DNA from: CAYRFF01 sp964436125
Lineage (GTDB): Bacteria > Bacteroidota > Bacteroidia > Chitinophagales > Saprospiraceae
DNA: 47,741 nucleotides
NCBI GenBank assembly: GCA_964436125.1
Contig: CAYTBT010000025.1
Coordinates: 1 to 47,741, forward strand
Direction of reading: 5' to 3'
Every line of letters begins with the position of its first letter. Position 1 is the first letter of the stretch. This document shows positions 34,972 to 44,162 of the stretch, in pieces. Made by a program: the position numbers and the translations under genes. Below the pieces are notes generated by a model. The model ran no database searches. It saw only the letters and a list, made by a program, of their open reading frames with translations, and was not told the origin of the DNA.

Positions 34972-35299
34972 GGCAACTACACAACCACGCGACTTAAAAG
35001 AATTAATCGCGCCTACCGGCAATATCTATGAAACGCTAGCGATATGCTCCAAGCGTTCCAAGTCCTTGATCAACCTTATCCGGCAAGAACTACATGGCAA
35101 GCTGGAAGAATTTGCCGTAGAGAATGATACAATAGAGGAAATCCAGGAAAATAAGGAGCAGATTGAAATCTCCAAGTTTTATGAAAAACTTCCCAATCCC
35201 GCAGTTATCTCTCTTTATGAGTTCCTTCATGATGAACTAGAGTGGAGATATAAAGACGAGGAAGAGAAAGAAAGCGAGGCTAGAGAACACAACAAGTAA
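34937..35299 (+). CDS. rpoZ: RNA polymerase omega subunit (Bacteroidota Rpb6-like form)
   Basis: A 120-residue protein resembling the Rpb6/omega family in its Bacteroidota form: TGNIYETLAICSKRSKSLINLIRQELHGKLEEF (about 28-60) corresponds to the conserved omega helices that clamp the beta-prime C-terminus. The acidic tail is variable. The position between bamD and coaBC is characteristic of Bacteroidota and supports the call. It overlaps the bamD end by 35 bases in another frame. The start was taken as the ATG at 34937 (MTDIKSR), which puts the conserved region at the usual depth. Confidence 0.87.
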   Translation: MTDIKSRVQDLEATTQPRDLKELIAPTGNIYETLAICSKRSKSLINLIRQELHGKLEEFAVENDTIEEIQENKEQIEISKFYEKLPNPAVISLYEFLHDELEWRYKDEEEKESEAREHNK

Positions 35300-35315
35300 T
35301 CATCGGTATGTCATT

Positions 35316-36536
35316 ATGGAAAGCACTTCTTTAAAGGATAAACATATTCTCCTGGGCATTACGGGAAGTATTGCCGCCTATAAAAGTGCTTTTCTCGTCA
35401 GAGAACTCCAGAAAGCCGGGGCTATTGTCAAGGTTGTCATGTCACCGTCTGCAACGGAATTTATTCCGGCCATTACTCTTTCTACCCTTTCACATAACAA
35501 GGTCTATACCGAGCTCATCGATGCCGGTGAATGGAATAGTCATGTCGAGCTAGGCTTGTGGGCGGATATTATGCTTATCGCTCCACTTACAGCCAATACA
35601 CTTGCCAAAATGGCCGCCGGGATCTGCGATTCCATGCTCCTGGCATGCTGGTTATCGGCTAAGTGCCCCATTGCTATTGCACCTGCTATGGATCGCGATA
35701 TGTATAAACATCCGGCGACTAAGCAGAACCTCGACACCTTAAAATCTTGGAATCACCACATCATTCCTGCAACGCATGGCGAGCTCGCCTCTGGATTAAT
35801 CGGTCAAGGTAGAATGGCTGAACCTGCCGATATCGTTCATTTTCTCAAGAAAGAATTCTTTTCAGGCGCTGATATCTCATCTCAGCTTACGCAAAAAAAC
35901 ATCCTCGTAACAGCTGGACCGACACATGAAAATATCGATCCTGTACGATTTATCGGAAATAGATCTACAGGCAAAATGGGCTGCGCAATAGCCGATGCTT
36001 GTGCTCGACGAGGCGCAGATGTCACCTTACTTCTCGGCCCTACACATATAAGGCCTGTCGTACACGGGATAAATATTATTCATACGGAGAGCGCTCAGGA
36101 GATGTACACACATGCTGTAGAATTATTTCCACAAATGGATGCTGCATTTATGGCCGCAGCAGTTGCAGATTATAAGGTAGAAAATCCCTCCGATGAAAAA
36201 ATTAAGAAAGTCGGTGATAAATTGATACTGGAGCTCGTACGGAATCCGGATATAGCCTACACACTCGGGAAGCACAAATCTGAGTCTCAATTTATCTGTG
36301 GATTTGCGATGGAAACCCAAAATGGCATAGAAAATGCCCGTGCAAAGCTTCAGAAAAAGAACTTTGACATGATTGTTTTGAATATGTTGCATGAAGAAGG
36401 AGCAGGATTTGCCCACAATACCAATAAAGTGACCGTCGTTACCAAGACAGATGAAACAATTCAGTTCCCACTTATGTCAAAGGCAGAACTAGCCGGACAT
36501 CTTGTGGATCACTATATAAAGTTACAGAATTTATGA
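35316..36536 (+). CDS. coaBC: Bifunctional phosphopantothenoylcysteine decarboxylase / phosphopantothenate-cysteine ligase
   Basis: A 406-residue CoaBC, catalysing two steps of coenzyme A synthesis. The N-terminal FMN-dependent decarboxylase (CoaC, about 1-185) has LLGITGSIAAYKSA and the active-site His in WNSHVELGLWAD. The PAMN motif reads PAMD, and the ACGxxGxGRM flap reads ASGLIGQGRM, with Ser where E. coli has the proton-donating Cys. The C-terminal ligase (CoaB, from about 190) has VTAGPTHENIDPVRFIGNRSTGKMG, AAAVADYKV and the KK-containing ligase loop (DEKIKKVGD). It follows rpoZ by 16 bases and overlaps the next gene by 4. Confidence 0.94.
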   Translation: MESTSLKDKHILLGITGSIAAYKSAFLVRELQKAGAIVKVVMSPSATEFIPAITLSTLSHNKVYTELIDAGEWNSHVELGLWADIMLIAPLTANTLAKMAAGICDSMLLACWLSAKCPIAIAPAMDRDMYKHPATKQNLDTLKSWNHHIIPATHGELASGLIGQGRMAEPADIVHFLKKEFFSGADISSQLTQKNILVTAGPTHENIDPVRFIGNRSTGKMGCAIADACARRGADVTLLLGPTHIRPVVHGINIIHTESAQEMYTHAVELFPQMDAAFMAAAVADYKVENPSDEKIKKVGDKLILELVRNPDIAYTLGKHKSESQFICGFAMETQNGIENARAKLQKKNFDMIVLNMLHEEGAGFAHNTNKVTVVTKTDETIQFPLMSKAELAGHLVDHYIKLQNL

Positions 36537-37432
36537 GAGTACTTATCAGTTTGCTTTTCTTCCTATGTACTTTTTCCCTTGCCGGTCAAGAATTACAGTT
36601 GAATGTCCAGGTCACTGTGCCGAGTCAGGTTCAACTACAAGTCGATAGGCAGATATTTCAGACATTGGAATCGCAGATTACTGAATTTATGAATTCTACA
36701 CAGTGGTCCGATGTAACATTTAAGCCCAAAGAAAGAATTAAAGGCTCCTTGATGCTTACGATTAAAAAGGATGATGGCGGTTCTGTCTATGAGGCTGAGC
36801 TCTATATCCAGACCAAGCGTCCCGTCTATGGCACCGATTATGAAACACAGGTTTTCTCCTGGATTGATAAAAAAGTTAAATTCTCATACAAGGAGTTTCA
36901 ACCTCTCAGAAGAACCACTACTTCTTATACCGACAATCTCTCTTCAATCTTAAGTTATTATGCATTTATGATCCTAGGCATGGACTTCGATACCTTTTCC
37001 AAGCTCGGTGGAGATCCTTATTTTAAAATTGCGGAATCTATTGTCAATGCCGTCCCCAATGGCCGTACCGGTGATGGTGGCTGGGGAAATAAAACAAATA
37101 CCTTTAATCGCTTTTCCCTCGTCAATGATATTTTTAATCCGTCCATCGAGAAGGCGCGTATCGCCATGTACAATTATCACAGGAAAGGTCTGGATATCAT
37201 GAGTACTGAGCCGGAAGCCGGTAGATCCAATATTACTGCGGCTTTAAAGGCTATTCAATCAGTGCATAAAGACAATCCACACTCAGCTTATATCTTCTTT
37301 ATCACCAATGCCAAGGTCCAGGAGCTCGTAAGTATTTACAATATCGCTCCGCCGATGGAAAAGAAGCGTATTTATGCCATCCTCGTTGATATAAATCCCT
37401 CTATGTCCAATAAAATCGAAGCACTCCGATGA
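36533..37432 (+). CDS. DUF4835 family protein (PorD-like)
   Basis: A 299-residue secreted protein with a signal peptide (MRVLISLLFFLCTFSLAGQ). It matches the DUF4835 family, always found after coaBC in Bacteroidota, through ELQLNVQVTVPSQVQ, the FKPKERIKGSLMLTI segment, DNLSSILSYYAFMILGMDFDTFSKLGGDPYF and RKGLDIMS. Some annotation systems call this family PorD, linking it to T9SS; I recall the name but cannot verify it here. The position in the operon (4-base overlaps on both sides) is conserved. The product is probably periplasmic or outer-membrane associated. Confidence 0.8.
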   Translation: MRVLISLLFFLCTFSLAGQELQLNVQVTVPSQVQLQVDRQIFQTLESQITEFMNSTQWSDVTFKPKERIKGSLMLTIKKDDGGSVYEAELYIQTKRPVYGTDYETQVFSWIDKKVKFSYKEFQPLRRTTTSYTDNLSSILSYYAFMILGMDFDTFSKLGGDPYFKIAESIVNAVPNGRTGDGGWGNKTNTFNRFSLVNDIFNPSIEKARIAMYNYHRKGLDIMSTEPEAGRSNITAALKAIQSVHKDNPHSAYIFFITNAKVQELVSIYNIAPPMEKKRIYAILVDINPSMSNKIEALR

Positions 37433-38022
37433 GCGAGAAACAAGTTGTTAATTTAAGTTTATGGGCCTCAGGTAATGGCTCTAATGTGGAGAACATCATT
37501 AATTATTTTGCGGATAATCGACATATTAATGTCGCTCAGATTATTGTTTCCCGTCCGGATGCCTATGTTATCCGACGAGCTATAAAGCATGAAGTTCCCT
37601 ATCATGTCATTTCAAGGGAACAGATGAACGACCTCAATTATATCGTTCCACTTCTCTATAATGCCCATATCGACCTTATTGCACTTGCCGGTTTCCTCTG
37701 GAAAATCCCTCCTTTTCTTCTCGACGCATATCCGGATCGCATTCTGAATATCCATCCTGCATTATTGCCAGATTATGGTGGTAAAGGCATGTATGGTGAC
37801 AAAGTGCACCGAGCAATCTTGAAGAATAAAGAATCCCATTCCGGGATAAGTATTCACTATGTCAATGCACAATATGATGAAGGGAATATCATCCTGCAGA
37901 AAAAGATCGATATCACAGCCGATGAAAGTCTTGATAGTTTAAAAAAGAAAATTCATGCGCTTGAGTATGAATACTACCCTATTGCTATTGAAAAAATCGC
38001 ACAGAACATCCTCGACCAATGA
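37429..38022 (+). CDS. purN: Phosphoribosylglycinamide formyltransferase
   Basis: A 197-residue PurN, the folate-dependent GAR transformylase of purine synthesis. It has the N-terminal phosphate-binding ASGNGSN (13-19), and the catalytic N107 and H109 in RILNIHPALLPDYGGKGMYGDKVH, with the catalytic Asp D150 in QYDEGNIIL. The length is normal. It overlaps the genes on both sides by 4 bases, so it is translated in series within the bamD operon. Confidence 0.95.
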   Translation: MSEKQVVNLSLWASGNGSNVENIINYFADNRHINVAQIIVSRPDAYVIRRAIKHEVPYHVISREQMNDLNYIVPLLYNAHIDLIALAGFLWKIPPFLLDAYPDRILNIHPALLPDYGGKGMYGDKVHRAILKNKESHSGISIHYVNAQYDEGNIILQKKIDITADESLDSLKKKIHALEYEYYPIAIEKIAQNILDQ

Positions 38023-38402
38023 AATATTCTATCCTTATATTGAGTTTTCTGTGCCTGAGTATATACGCACATGCACAATCCGATACATTTCCGGAAGGGA
38101 AAAGGTATGCATATAAGTATAATGGCACAACGATATTTACAGAGGCAGACCGTATTCCCGGCATAAGTTATCGCGTGGAGGTAATGCGTATTCCATTTTA
38201 TAACGAAAAGGATCCAGGCTTAAAATTGCTGAAGAAATACGGAGATCTATCCGTTGCATATTGGCCGGATAGCCATGAATATGTCCTTACCGTAGGGGCA
38301 TTTGACTCTGAGGAATCTGCTGAATCGCTTAAAGACAAATTGCGTGCCGACGGTTTTATGCAAGCCAAAGTCATAAAATATCTAAATGGACTAAGGCAGT
38401 GA
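38019..38402 (+). CDS. Small secreted SPOR-domain protein
   Basis: A 127-residue protein with a signal peptide (MKYSILILSFLCLSIYAHAQ). Residues 48-122 look like a SPOR domain (YRVEVMRIPFYN, LKKYGDLSVAYWPDSHEYVLTVGAFDSEESAESLKDKLRADGF, AKVIKYLNG). SPOR domains bind peptidoglycan stripped of side chains, at division sites and elsewhere. Last gene of the bamD operon. Its 3' end overlaps the convergent PLP-enzyme gene by 32 bases. Confidence 0.75.
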   Translation: MKYSILILSFLCLSIYAHAQSDTFPEGKRYAYKYNGTTIFTEADRIPGISYRVEVMRIPFYNEKDPGLKLLKKYGDLSVAYWPDSHEYVLTVGAFDSEESAESLKDKLRADGFMQAKVIKYLNGLRQ

Positions 38403-39321
38403 ATATTTTCCGTGAATCGCGGTATCGATTACAATAGGCTTGATATCCATGTAATCCACCGGAGTGATAAAAGACGAGTTCTTTCTCCTTTGCATTGAAG
38501 CGACCTTCTTCAAGATATTTATCGATGAGGTAAAGCATCCGTCCATTATAAATCGGGTCAAGTAAAATGCCGTTTTCCAGATAAAATCGGACGATATAAG
38601 CTTCCATTTCTCTATGCCTTTCGGCAAATCTCCCTAGCTCTCGATCGTAAAGGAATCGTATTTCCGGACTGGAAACATTCAGAAGATTCCGAACATTGGC
38701 CTCAATGCCACCGTCCCTAAACAACTTCACGCCTACAAGATCATGCCGCGCGTCCAATCCTGCCGATAAACCTGCAATGCTTGTTCCCGTTCCACAAGCT
38801 GCACATAAACAGATTGCTTGTTCACACTGCTTATTGAGCTCATTGGCCAGTTCCTCTACTCCGACAAGTCCTTCAATCGCATTCCCTCCTTCAGGTATGA
38901 ATTTCCCTTGTGGAAAGTCCGTAAAATAAGCTCGTGGATTCTTATCTATCTGCAATTTCCGGTAATCCTTATTATTCAAGAAACGATATTCTACCCCATT
39001 CCTTTCCAGAGCATCCACAACTGTACTATTAAATCTATCCTCGCCGCGGAGAATGCAATAACAATCCTGAGGAATCATGCCGGCAAGATGTGCAAATGCA
39101 TAAAGGTGATTGGAATGTTGTCCACCGCAGGTAAGAAGCGGACTTCTATCATCCTGTAGAAAGCCTTTAAGTTTTCGCCATTTATTTCCACTGATTGCAG
39201 GATGAATGAGATCATCGCGTTTCATCCTTGCCCGTACACCGGAAAGAGGTAGATAAATCTCATCAAGAGGACTCGGAAGCTTCGCTTCTATGGCAGATAT
39301 CACTTCATTATGCACCGACAA
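38371..39321 (-). CDS. PLP-dependent enzyme, D-cysteine desulfhydrase / ACC deaminase family
   Basis: A 316-residue fold-type II PLP enzyme. The PLP lysine is probably K47 in SGNKWRKLKG, and the nucleophile Ser lies in CGGQHSNHLYAF, as in D-cysteine desulfhydrase and ACC deaminase. The phosphate loop is CAACGTGTSIAGL, and YHSGG near the C-terminus is the usual end. True ACC deaminases and D-Cys desulfhydrases cannot be separated by eye, and many Bacteroidota members are of unknown substrate. Its start overlaps the end of the T9SS protein gene by 14 bases; its end overlaps the SPOR gene by 32 bases on the other strand. Confidence 0.85.
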   Translation of the reverse strand: MSVHNEVISAIEAKLPSPLDEIYLPLSGVRARMKRDDLIHPAISGNKWRKLKGFLQDDRSPLLTCGGQHSNHLYAFAHLAGMIPQDCYCILRGEDRFNSTVVDALERNGVEYRFLNNKDYRKLQIDKNPRAYFTDFPQGKFIPEGGNAIEGLVGVEELANELNKQCEQAICLCAACGTGTSIAGLSAGLDARHDLVGVKLFRDGGIEANVRNLLNVSSPEIRFLYDRELGRFAERHREMEAYIVRFYLENGILLDPIYNGRMLYLIDKYLEEGRFNAKEKELVFYHSGGLHGYQAYCNRYRDSRKIFTALVHLDIL

Positions 39322-40474
39322 TCAAAAGTCTTTTAGTAACGAGTGTTTTACCATCGGGACTCACGAGGCTATAAAAATACGTGCCGCGTCTCAGATTACT
39401 AAGATCAAGTTTTTCCGTACGTGTATCATAGATAAAATACTCTTCAGACCAGAGTTGATATCCGATAATATTCAATATGCGCACCTTGTAATCTCCCGGC
39501 TGTTTTACCTCCATTTTAAGGACAACTTTTCCGTCGGAAGGATTGGGGCTCACGGAAATGTCAAAACCATTGGATTGAGGCTTAAAAAACGGGATTGCTG
39601 TTGTCAATCCATCCGTATTATAGTTTATCGATTGAAGCACGGTACCTGAAAGGTCAGTCTGTGCCTCTAGCACAGGAAAACCGGATTCATTGCTGTAATA
39701 TCGGTATGCGCTTAAAGTATCCGATTGCAAGATAGTCCCTATCTGTGGATATATCTGCAATACAAGATCGGTTACATCAACCCATGGGAAAAACTGTGAG
39801 CGTGCTTCAATCCGTGGGACAACCTGTTCATAATAAGTCTGCCTCAAGACATCGACAGGCTCATAACTATTTACGTACAACTTTCCATAGCCATCAATTG
39901 AGCTCTGTGTCTTGATGTTAAATTTAAATTTAAATGAATCAACATCTATCGGAAGGCTATTAAGTATTGAATCCGGTAAAAATTCAGAGGATACCGTAGA
40001 AAAGATACTCACTTCTTGCTCAAAATTATCCTGATAGTTCATCGGTGTCTTCATGAGGTAATAAGTATCATTAACCTCCCATTTTAAGGTCTCAGAAGGT
40101 TTAACCGGGTTCAGTGAAACGGCACCTAAAACGCGTAATCCATCTTTCCCTTTACTCAACAATTCTTGATAGAGTTTATTGCTGCTCACACGTGCGAGAT
40201 CTGCTCCCGGGAAATATCCCTTTTCATCCACTTGTTCAGGCGCGATAAAACTCTGAAAGGTTGCCTCTTTACCGGACAATCCGTCAAATCTATACATCTC
40301 ATTACTTTCTCCTGAGCCATATTCAGCTTCAATCCCTTGAACTGAATTAACTTCCATGCGTTGATCCACATCGCCGATGCTCGGCAATACCGATGCAGAT
40401 ACAGTTATCTGCGCACTTACCGTACTGAGAAAAAATGATACTAAAAGCAAAAAAGTAAAAGATTTTAAATGCAT
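39308..40474 (-). CDS. T9SS type A sorting-domain protein
   Basis: A 388-residue secreted protein from the ATG at 40474 (signal peptide MHLKSFTFLLLVSFFLSTVSAQ; AGAAAG lies just upstream). An in-frame ATG at 40498 would add eight polar residues. The middle section (about 25-300) is rich in beta structure and has no recognisable catalytic domain. The C-terminal 80 residues are a type A T9SS sorting domain (SVSPNPSDGKVVLKME, YKVRILNIIGYQLWSE, LDLSNLRRGTYFYSLVS, TKRLLIVGA). Exported to the surface or medium by T9SS. The 14-base overlap with the following PLP enzyme suggests co-transcription, though a functional link is not evident. Confidence 0.8.
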   Translation of the reverse strand: MHLKSFTFLLLVSFFLSTVSAQITVSASVLPSIGDVDQRMEVNSVQGIEAEYGSGESNEMYRFDGLSGKEATFQSFIAPEQVDEKGYFPGADLARVSSNKLYQELLSKGKDGLRVLGAVSLNPVKPSETLKWEVNDTYYLMKTPMNYQDNFEQEVSIFSTVSSEFLPDSILNSLPIDVDSFKFKFNIKTQSSIDGYGKLYVNSYEPVDVLRQTYYEQVVPRIEARSQFFPWVDVTDLVLQIYPQIGTILQSDTLSAYRYYSNESGFPVLEAQTDLSGTVLQSINYNTDGLTTAIPFFKPQSNGFDISVSPNPSDGKVVLKMEVKQPGDYKVRILNIIGYQLWSEEYFIYDTRTEKLDLSNLRRGTYFYSLVSPDGKTLVTKRLLIVGA

Positions 40475-40721
40475 ACACTTTCTATTTATTGTGCCCAACT
40501 CTATTTAAACTTGTTCCTATTTATATTTATTTCCCCTTCTCATCCTATAAGATCATCAATATCATCCGTAAGGTTCTTTCTCACTGAATCCTTCTCTCGA
40601 TTCTTATAAACAGTCGCCTATTCAAGGCTTCCGGCAATACGCCATAGAATGGCATATTCAATCAAGAAATACTGAATAAATCTTTCCCTGCCTTAAATAT
40701 ACGCATAATCTGCTTAAAATG

Positions 40722-42548
40722 TTACATTTTCTGCAAATCTACGTAATGTTTATAACTTCCATCGAGCTTTAATAATTCCCGATGCGTGCCATTTTCTATG
40801 ATCCGACCTTTATTTAATACAATAATTTTATCGGCACCTTGGATCGTTGAAAGTCGATGTGCTATGACTATTGCAGTCCTTCCTTTCATAATTTCTTCCA
40901 GTGCTTCCTGGATCTTCTTCTCAGAATCGGAATCCAATGCCGATGTCGCTTCATCTAGCACGAGTATCGGCGCATCTTTTAATAATGCTCGGGCTATTGC
41001 AAGCCTTTGCTTCTGGCCTCCGCTCAACTTCCCACCGGATTCTCCGATAATAAAGTCAAGTCCTTCCTCATTCTCATAGACAAAGTCTCTCGCATGCGCA
41101 AGTTCCAGTGCCCTGTCGATCTCTTCATCCGTAGCATCCATTTTACCTATGAGTAAATTATTTCGTACTGTATCGTTGAAGAGAATTGAATCCTGTGTAA
41201 TGAAGCTTATAAGTTTTCTCAGATCATTGAGTTTATAGTCTCTGATATCAATGCCATCGATAGTAATTCCCCCTTTGTTCACATCGTAGAATCGGTTAAG
41301 GAGATTGGCGATTGTTGTTTTACCTGAACCGGACTCGCCGACAAATGCGTAGGTTTTCCCCTTGGGAATATGAAGATTAAAACCATCGAGGACAAGATTA
41401 TCCTCATAGGCAAAAACGACATCGTGGAATTCTATCGCTTCTTTAAATTCATTGATTGAGCGCGCATCAGGCTTGTCCTTTACCTTCACATCTGTAGCGA
41501 GAAAGGTCAATATGCGCTCTGCGGAGGCATCTCCCCTATTTATTTCATAAATAACCGATGATAATGACTTAGTAGGAGCTATAATCTGGAAAAAGAGAAT
41601 GATATATGTAATAAAAACCGATGCCTTTAAGGCCCCATCATCGAGGATTAATGTTCCGCCATACCAGATAATCGTAGCGATTACTATAAATCCTATAAAC
41701 TCCCCGAGCGGCGATGAAAGTTTCTGCAATCGCATCATGGTATTCATGTGCTTTCTATAAAGGGCATTGGAGCTAGTGAATTTTTCTTGAAAGTACTTCT
41801 GTGCATTAAAAGAATGTATTACGGGCAATGCGCTGAGGTGTTCCTCAATCAGTGATAATATTATCCCGAGTTCTTTCTTGGATTTTCTTGATGGCTTTTT
41901 TAATAATCGACCTATCCCAGTGATTATCAAGCCGGCAATCGGCAATAAAATAAGGACATATACTGTCAGTTGCCAAGACATCAGCATCAAGAGCACTAGC
42001 GTGGAAATAATCATCAGTGGATCTTGGATTACACGCTGGATAGAATTAATAATCGTCCATTCTATCTCTTGTAAGTCCGTTGATAATCGAGCCATGATAT
42101 CCCCTTTTTTACTCTCGGTAAGGAAGGAGGAATCGAGTTGCAACATTTTATCATGGAGCTTATTCCTGATATTGAATTGTACCCCATTCTTGAGATTAAC
42201 CATAAAATATTCAGCGAGATATCGGAATAAATCCTTGAAGAAGAATAAAATCGTACTGAATACGAGCACATAAAACAACAGTTGCTTTTTCCCGTAAGTG
42301 GAACTCCACGCATAGAGTTTATGGTTTAATAAGGCTTGTAAATACTCTTTGATATTTCCCAGTCCCTCGTAGGCCGGGATAGGCGTAGAAGGTGGCTCCA
42401 CTTGCTGGAAAATAATATCCAAGATAGGAATCAGCATTGCCACTGAAACCAGTGAAAATATAGCAAGCAAGATATTGAAGCTTATAGATAGTATAAGGTC
42501 CTTCCTATAAGGCTTAATGAATCGCAGTATTCCGAAATAGTTTTTCAT
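40722..42548 (-). CDS. MsbA-type ABC exporter (fused permease and ATPase)
   Basis: A 608-residue half-transporter that works as a homodimer. The N-terminal permease (about 1-330) has six hydrophobic segments, with a long first loop between TM1 and TM2. The ATPase (about 365-608) has Walker A GESGSGKTT, the Q-loop in SFITQDSILF, the signature LSGGQKQRLAIARALL, Walker B ILVLDEATSALD and the H-loop IVIAHRLST. The family includes the lipid A flippase MsbA, which would fit the LPS genes nearby, but multidrug exporters look alike, so the substrate is not certain. It lies 175 bases after accC with its own candidate promoter. Confidence 0.9.
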   Translation of the reverse strand: MKNYFGILRFIKPYRKDLILSISFNILLAIFSLVSVAMLIPILDIIFQQVEPPSTPIPAYEGLGNIKEYLQALLNHKLYAWSSTYGKKQLLFYVLVFSTILFFFKDLFRYLAEYFMVNLKNGVQFNIRNKLHDKMLQLDSSFLTESKKGDIMARLSTDLQEIEWTIINSIQRVIQDPLMIISTLVLLMLMSWQLTVYVLILLPIAGLIITGIGRLLKKPSRKSKKELGIILSLIEEHLSALPVIHSFNAQKYFQEKFTSSNALYRKHMNTMMRLQKLSSPLGEFIGFIVIATIIWYGGTLILDDGALKASVFITYIILFFQIIAPTKSLSSVIYEINRGDASAERILTFLATDVKVKDKPDARSINEFKEAIEFHDVVFAYEDNLVLDGFNLHIPKGKTYAFVGESGSGKTTIANLLNRFYDVNKGGITIDGIDIRDYKLNDLRKLISFITQDSILFNDTVRNNLLIGKMDATDEEIDRALELAHARDFVYENEEGLDFIIGESGGKLSGGQKQRLAIARALLKDAPILVLDEATSALDSDSEKKIQEALEEIMKGRTAIVIAHRLSTIQGADKIIVLNKGRIIENGTHRELLKLDGSYKHYVDLQKM

Positions 42549-42712
42549 AAATCTGATTCAGGCATGTAATTGCATAAGCGAGAACAGCATTTGCGGAAGC
42601 TAATATAGCTTGATTCCATAATTCTTGATCAGATTCCTCAACTACGACAAGCTTTGATAATATTTCCTACCTCAAGAGTGAAAAATTGTGCTATACCGTG
42701 TAAAATACCCAT

Positions 42713-42720
42713 CAAAGATA
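42713..42720 (-). promoter_or_regulatory. Candidate promoter for the MsbA-type gene, -7 element
   Basis: On the minus strand this reads TATCTTTG, an exact -7 consensus match, 4 bases past the accC stop codon. The -33 region would lie in the accC coding end. It predicts a leader of about 155 bases for the exporter. Confidence 0.4.
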
Positions 42721-42723
42721 AGG

Positions 42724-44082
42724 TCAAGAATTATTTTTAATAAATTCCTTCATATCCACACCTTTCAAGAAGCTCGTATTAAAATTACCGGATTTAAAAT
42801 CTTCGTTATTCATCAGCGCTTGATGAAAAGGAATTGTATTTTTCACTCCTTCAATGATAAATTCATCGAGGGCCCTGGACATTTTCTTTATACATTCATC
42901 GCGGGTCTGAGCCCGGCAGACCACCTTTGCAATCATAGAGTCGTAATAAGGTGGCACAGTATAGCCGGCATAGACAGCCGTATCGACTCTTACTCCGTGA
43001 CCTTTGGGTGAATGAAAGGATGTTATGGTGCCCGGAGAAGGTCTGAAATTATTAAAGACATCTTCTGCATTTATCCTGCACTCAATTGCATGCATTGTAG
43101 GAAAATAATTTTTCCCATCGAGTTTCTCTCCTGCTGCTACCTTAATCTGCTCTTTAATAAGATCGTGTTCAATAACCTCTTCTGTTACGCCATGCTCCAC
43201 TTGCACGCGCGTATTCATTTCCATGAAATAAAATTTGCGATGCTTATCAACGAGAAATTCTACCGTACCTAGACCTTCATAGTTAATCGCTTTTCCGGCC
43301 TTAATCGCAGCATTTCCCATTTTCTTTCTCAACTTATCCGTCATAAATGGAGAGGGCGCCTCTTCTACGAGTTTCTGATGACGTCGTTGGATGGAGCAAT
43401 CGCGTTCCGAAAGATGCACAACAGTTCCATATTGATCACCGATAATCTGTATTTCAATGTGCCGTGGCTCCTCGATTAGTTTCTCTATGTAAAGTCCATC
43501 GTTCCCAAATGCGGCTCCGGACTCTTTCCTGGCCATATTCCAGGCATTCTCAAGATCTTCTTCTTTCCACACTTCACGCATTCCTTTTCCTCCACCACCT
43601 GCCGTGGCCTTTATCATCACCGGATAGCCGATATCCGCTGCGAGTTTTTTGGCTTGCTCAAGGTCTTCCAGCAGGCCACCGGAGCCGGGAACCACAGGAA
43701 CCTTGGCTTTCTTCATGGTTTCTTTGGCAGTACTTTTATCGCCCATTTTCCTGATTTGCTCAGGTGAAGGCCCGATAAATTTCACACCGTATTCCTCACA
43801 TACTTCAGCAAAGTCAGCATTCTCAGCAAGGAAACCATATCCCGGATGCACGGCATCGGCATTGGTGATTTCTACTGCTGCCATAATACGGGGAATACTG
43901 AGATAAGAATCTGCAGAGCTCGCAGGTCCTATACATACGGCTTCATCGGCAAATCGCACGTGCAAGCTCTTCTCATCGGCGGTAGAATATACCGCAACAG
44001 TTTTGATTCCCATTTCCTTACACGTCCGTATGACACGTAGGGCAATCTCGCCGCGATTGGCTATAAGTATTTTGTTAAACAT
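42724..44082 (-). CDS. accC: Acetyl-CoA carboxylase, biotin carboxylase subunit
   Basis: A 452-residue AccC, the ATP-grasp enzyme that carboxylates biotin on AccB. Markers: N-terminal KILIANRGEIALRVIRTCKEMGI, the Gly-rich lid TAGGGGKGMREV (about 160-171), the ATP-grasp core with ERDCSIQRRHQKLVEEAP, and EMNTRVQVEHGVTE. The usual Pro-Val residue after VEH is Gly-Val here, a modest variation of VEHPVTE. The length is normal. It follows accB by 80 bases in the same direction and they should be co-expressed; accD lies far away at 8.5 kb. Confidence 0.95.
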   Translation of the reverse strand: MFNKILIANRGEIALRVIRTCKEMGIKTVAVYSTADEKSLHVRFADEAVCIGPASSADSYLSIPRIMAAVEITNADAVHPGYGFLAENADFAEVCEEYGVKFIGPSPEQIRKMGDKSTAKETMKKAKVPVVPGSGGLLEDLEQAKKLAADIGYPVMIKATAGGGGKGMREVWKEEDLENAWNMARKESGAAFGNDGLYIEKLIEEPRHIEIQIIGDQYGTVVHLSERDCSIQRRHQKLVEEAPSPFMTDKLRKKMGNAAIKAGKAINYEGLGTVEFLVDKHRKFYFMEMNTRVQVEHGVTEEVIEHDLIKEQIKVAAGEKLDGKNYFPTMHAIECRINAEDVFNNFRPSPGTITSFHSPKGHGVRVDTAVYAGYTVPPYYDSMIAKVVCRAQTRDECIKKMSRALDEFIIEGVKNTIPFHQALMNNEDFKSGNFNTSFLKGVDMKEFIKNNS

Positions 44083-44162
44083 AATTGTTTATATAATTAA
44101 TGAATTAATCTCGAGATATGCTTCAGTAATGCTCGCTGAAGATCTATAAACTACTGGGCAGT

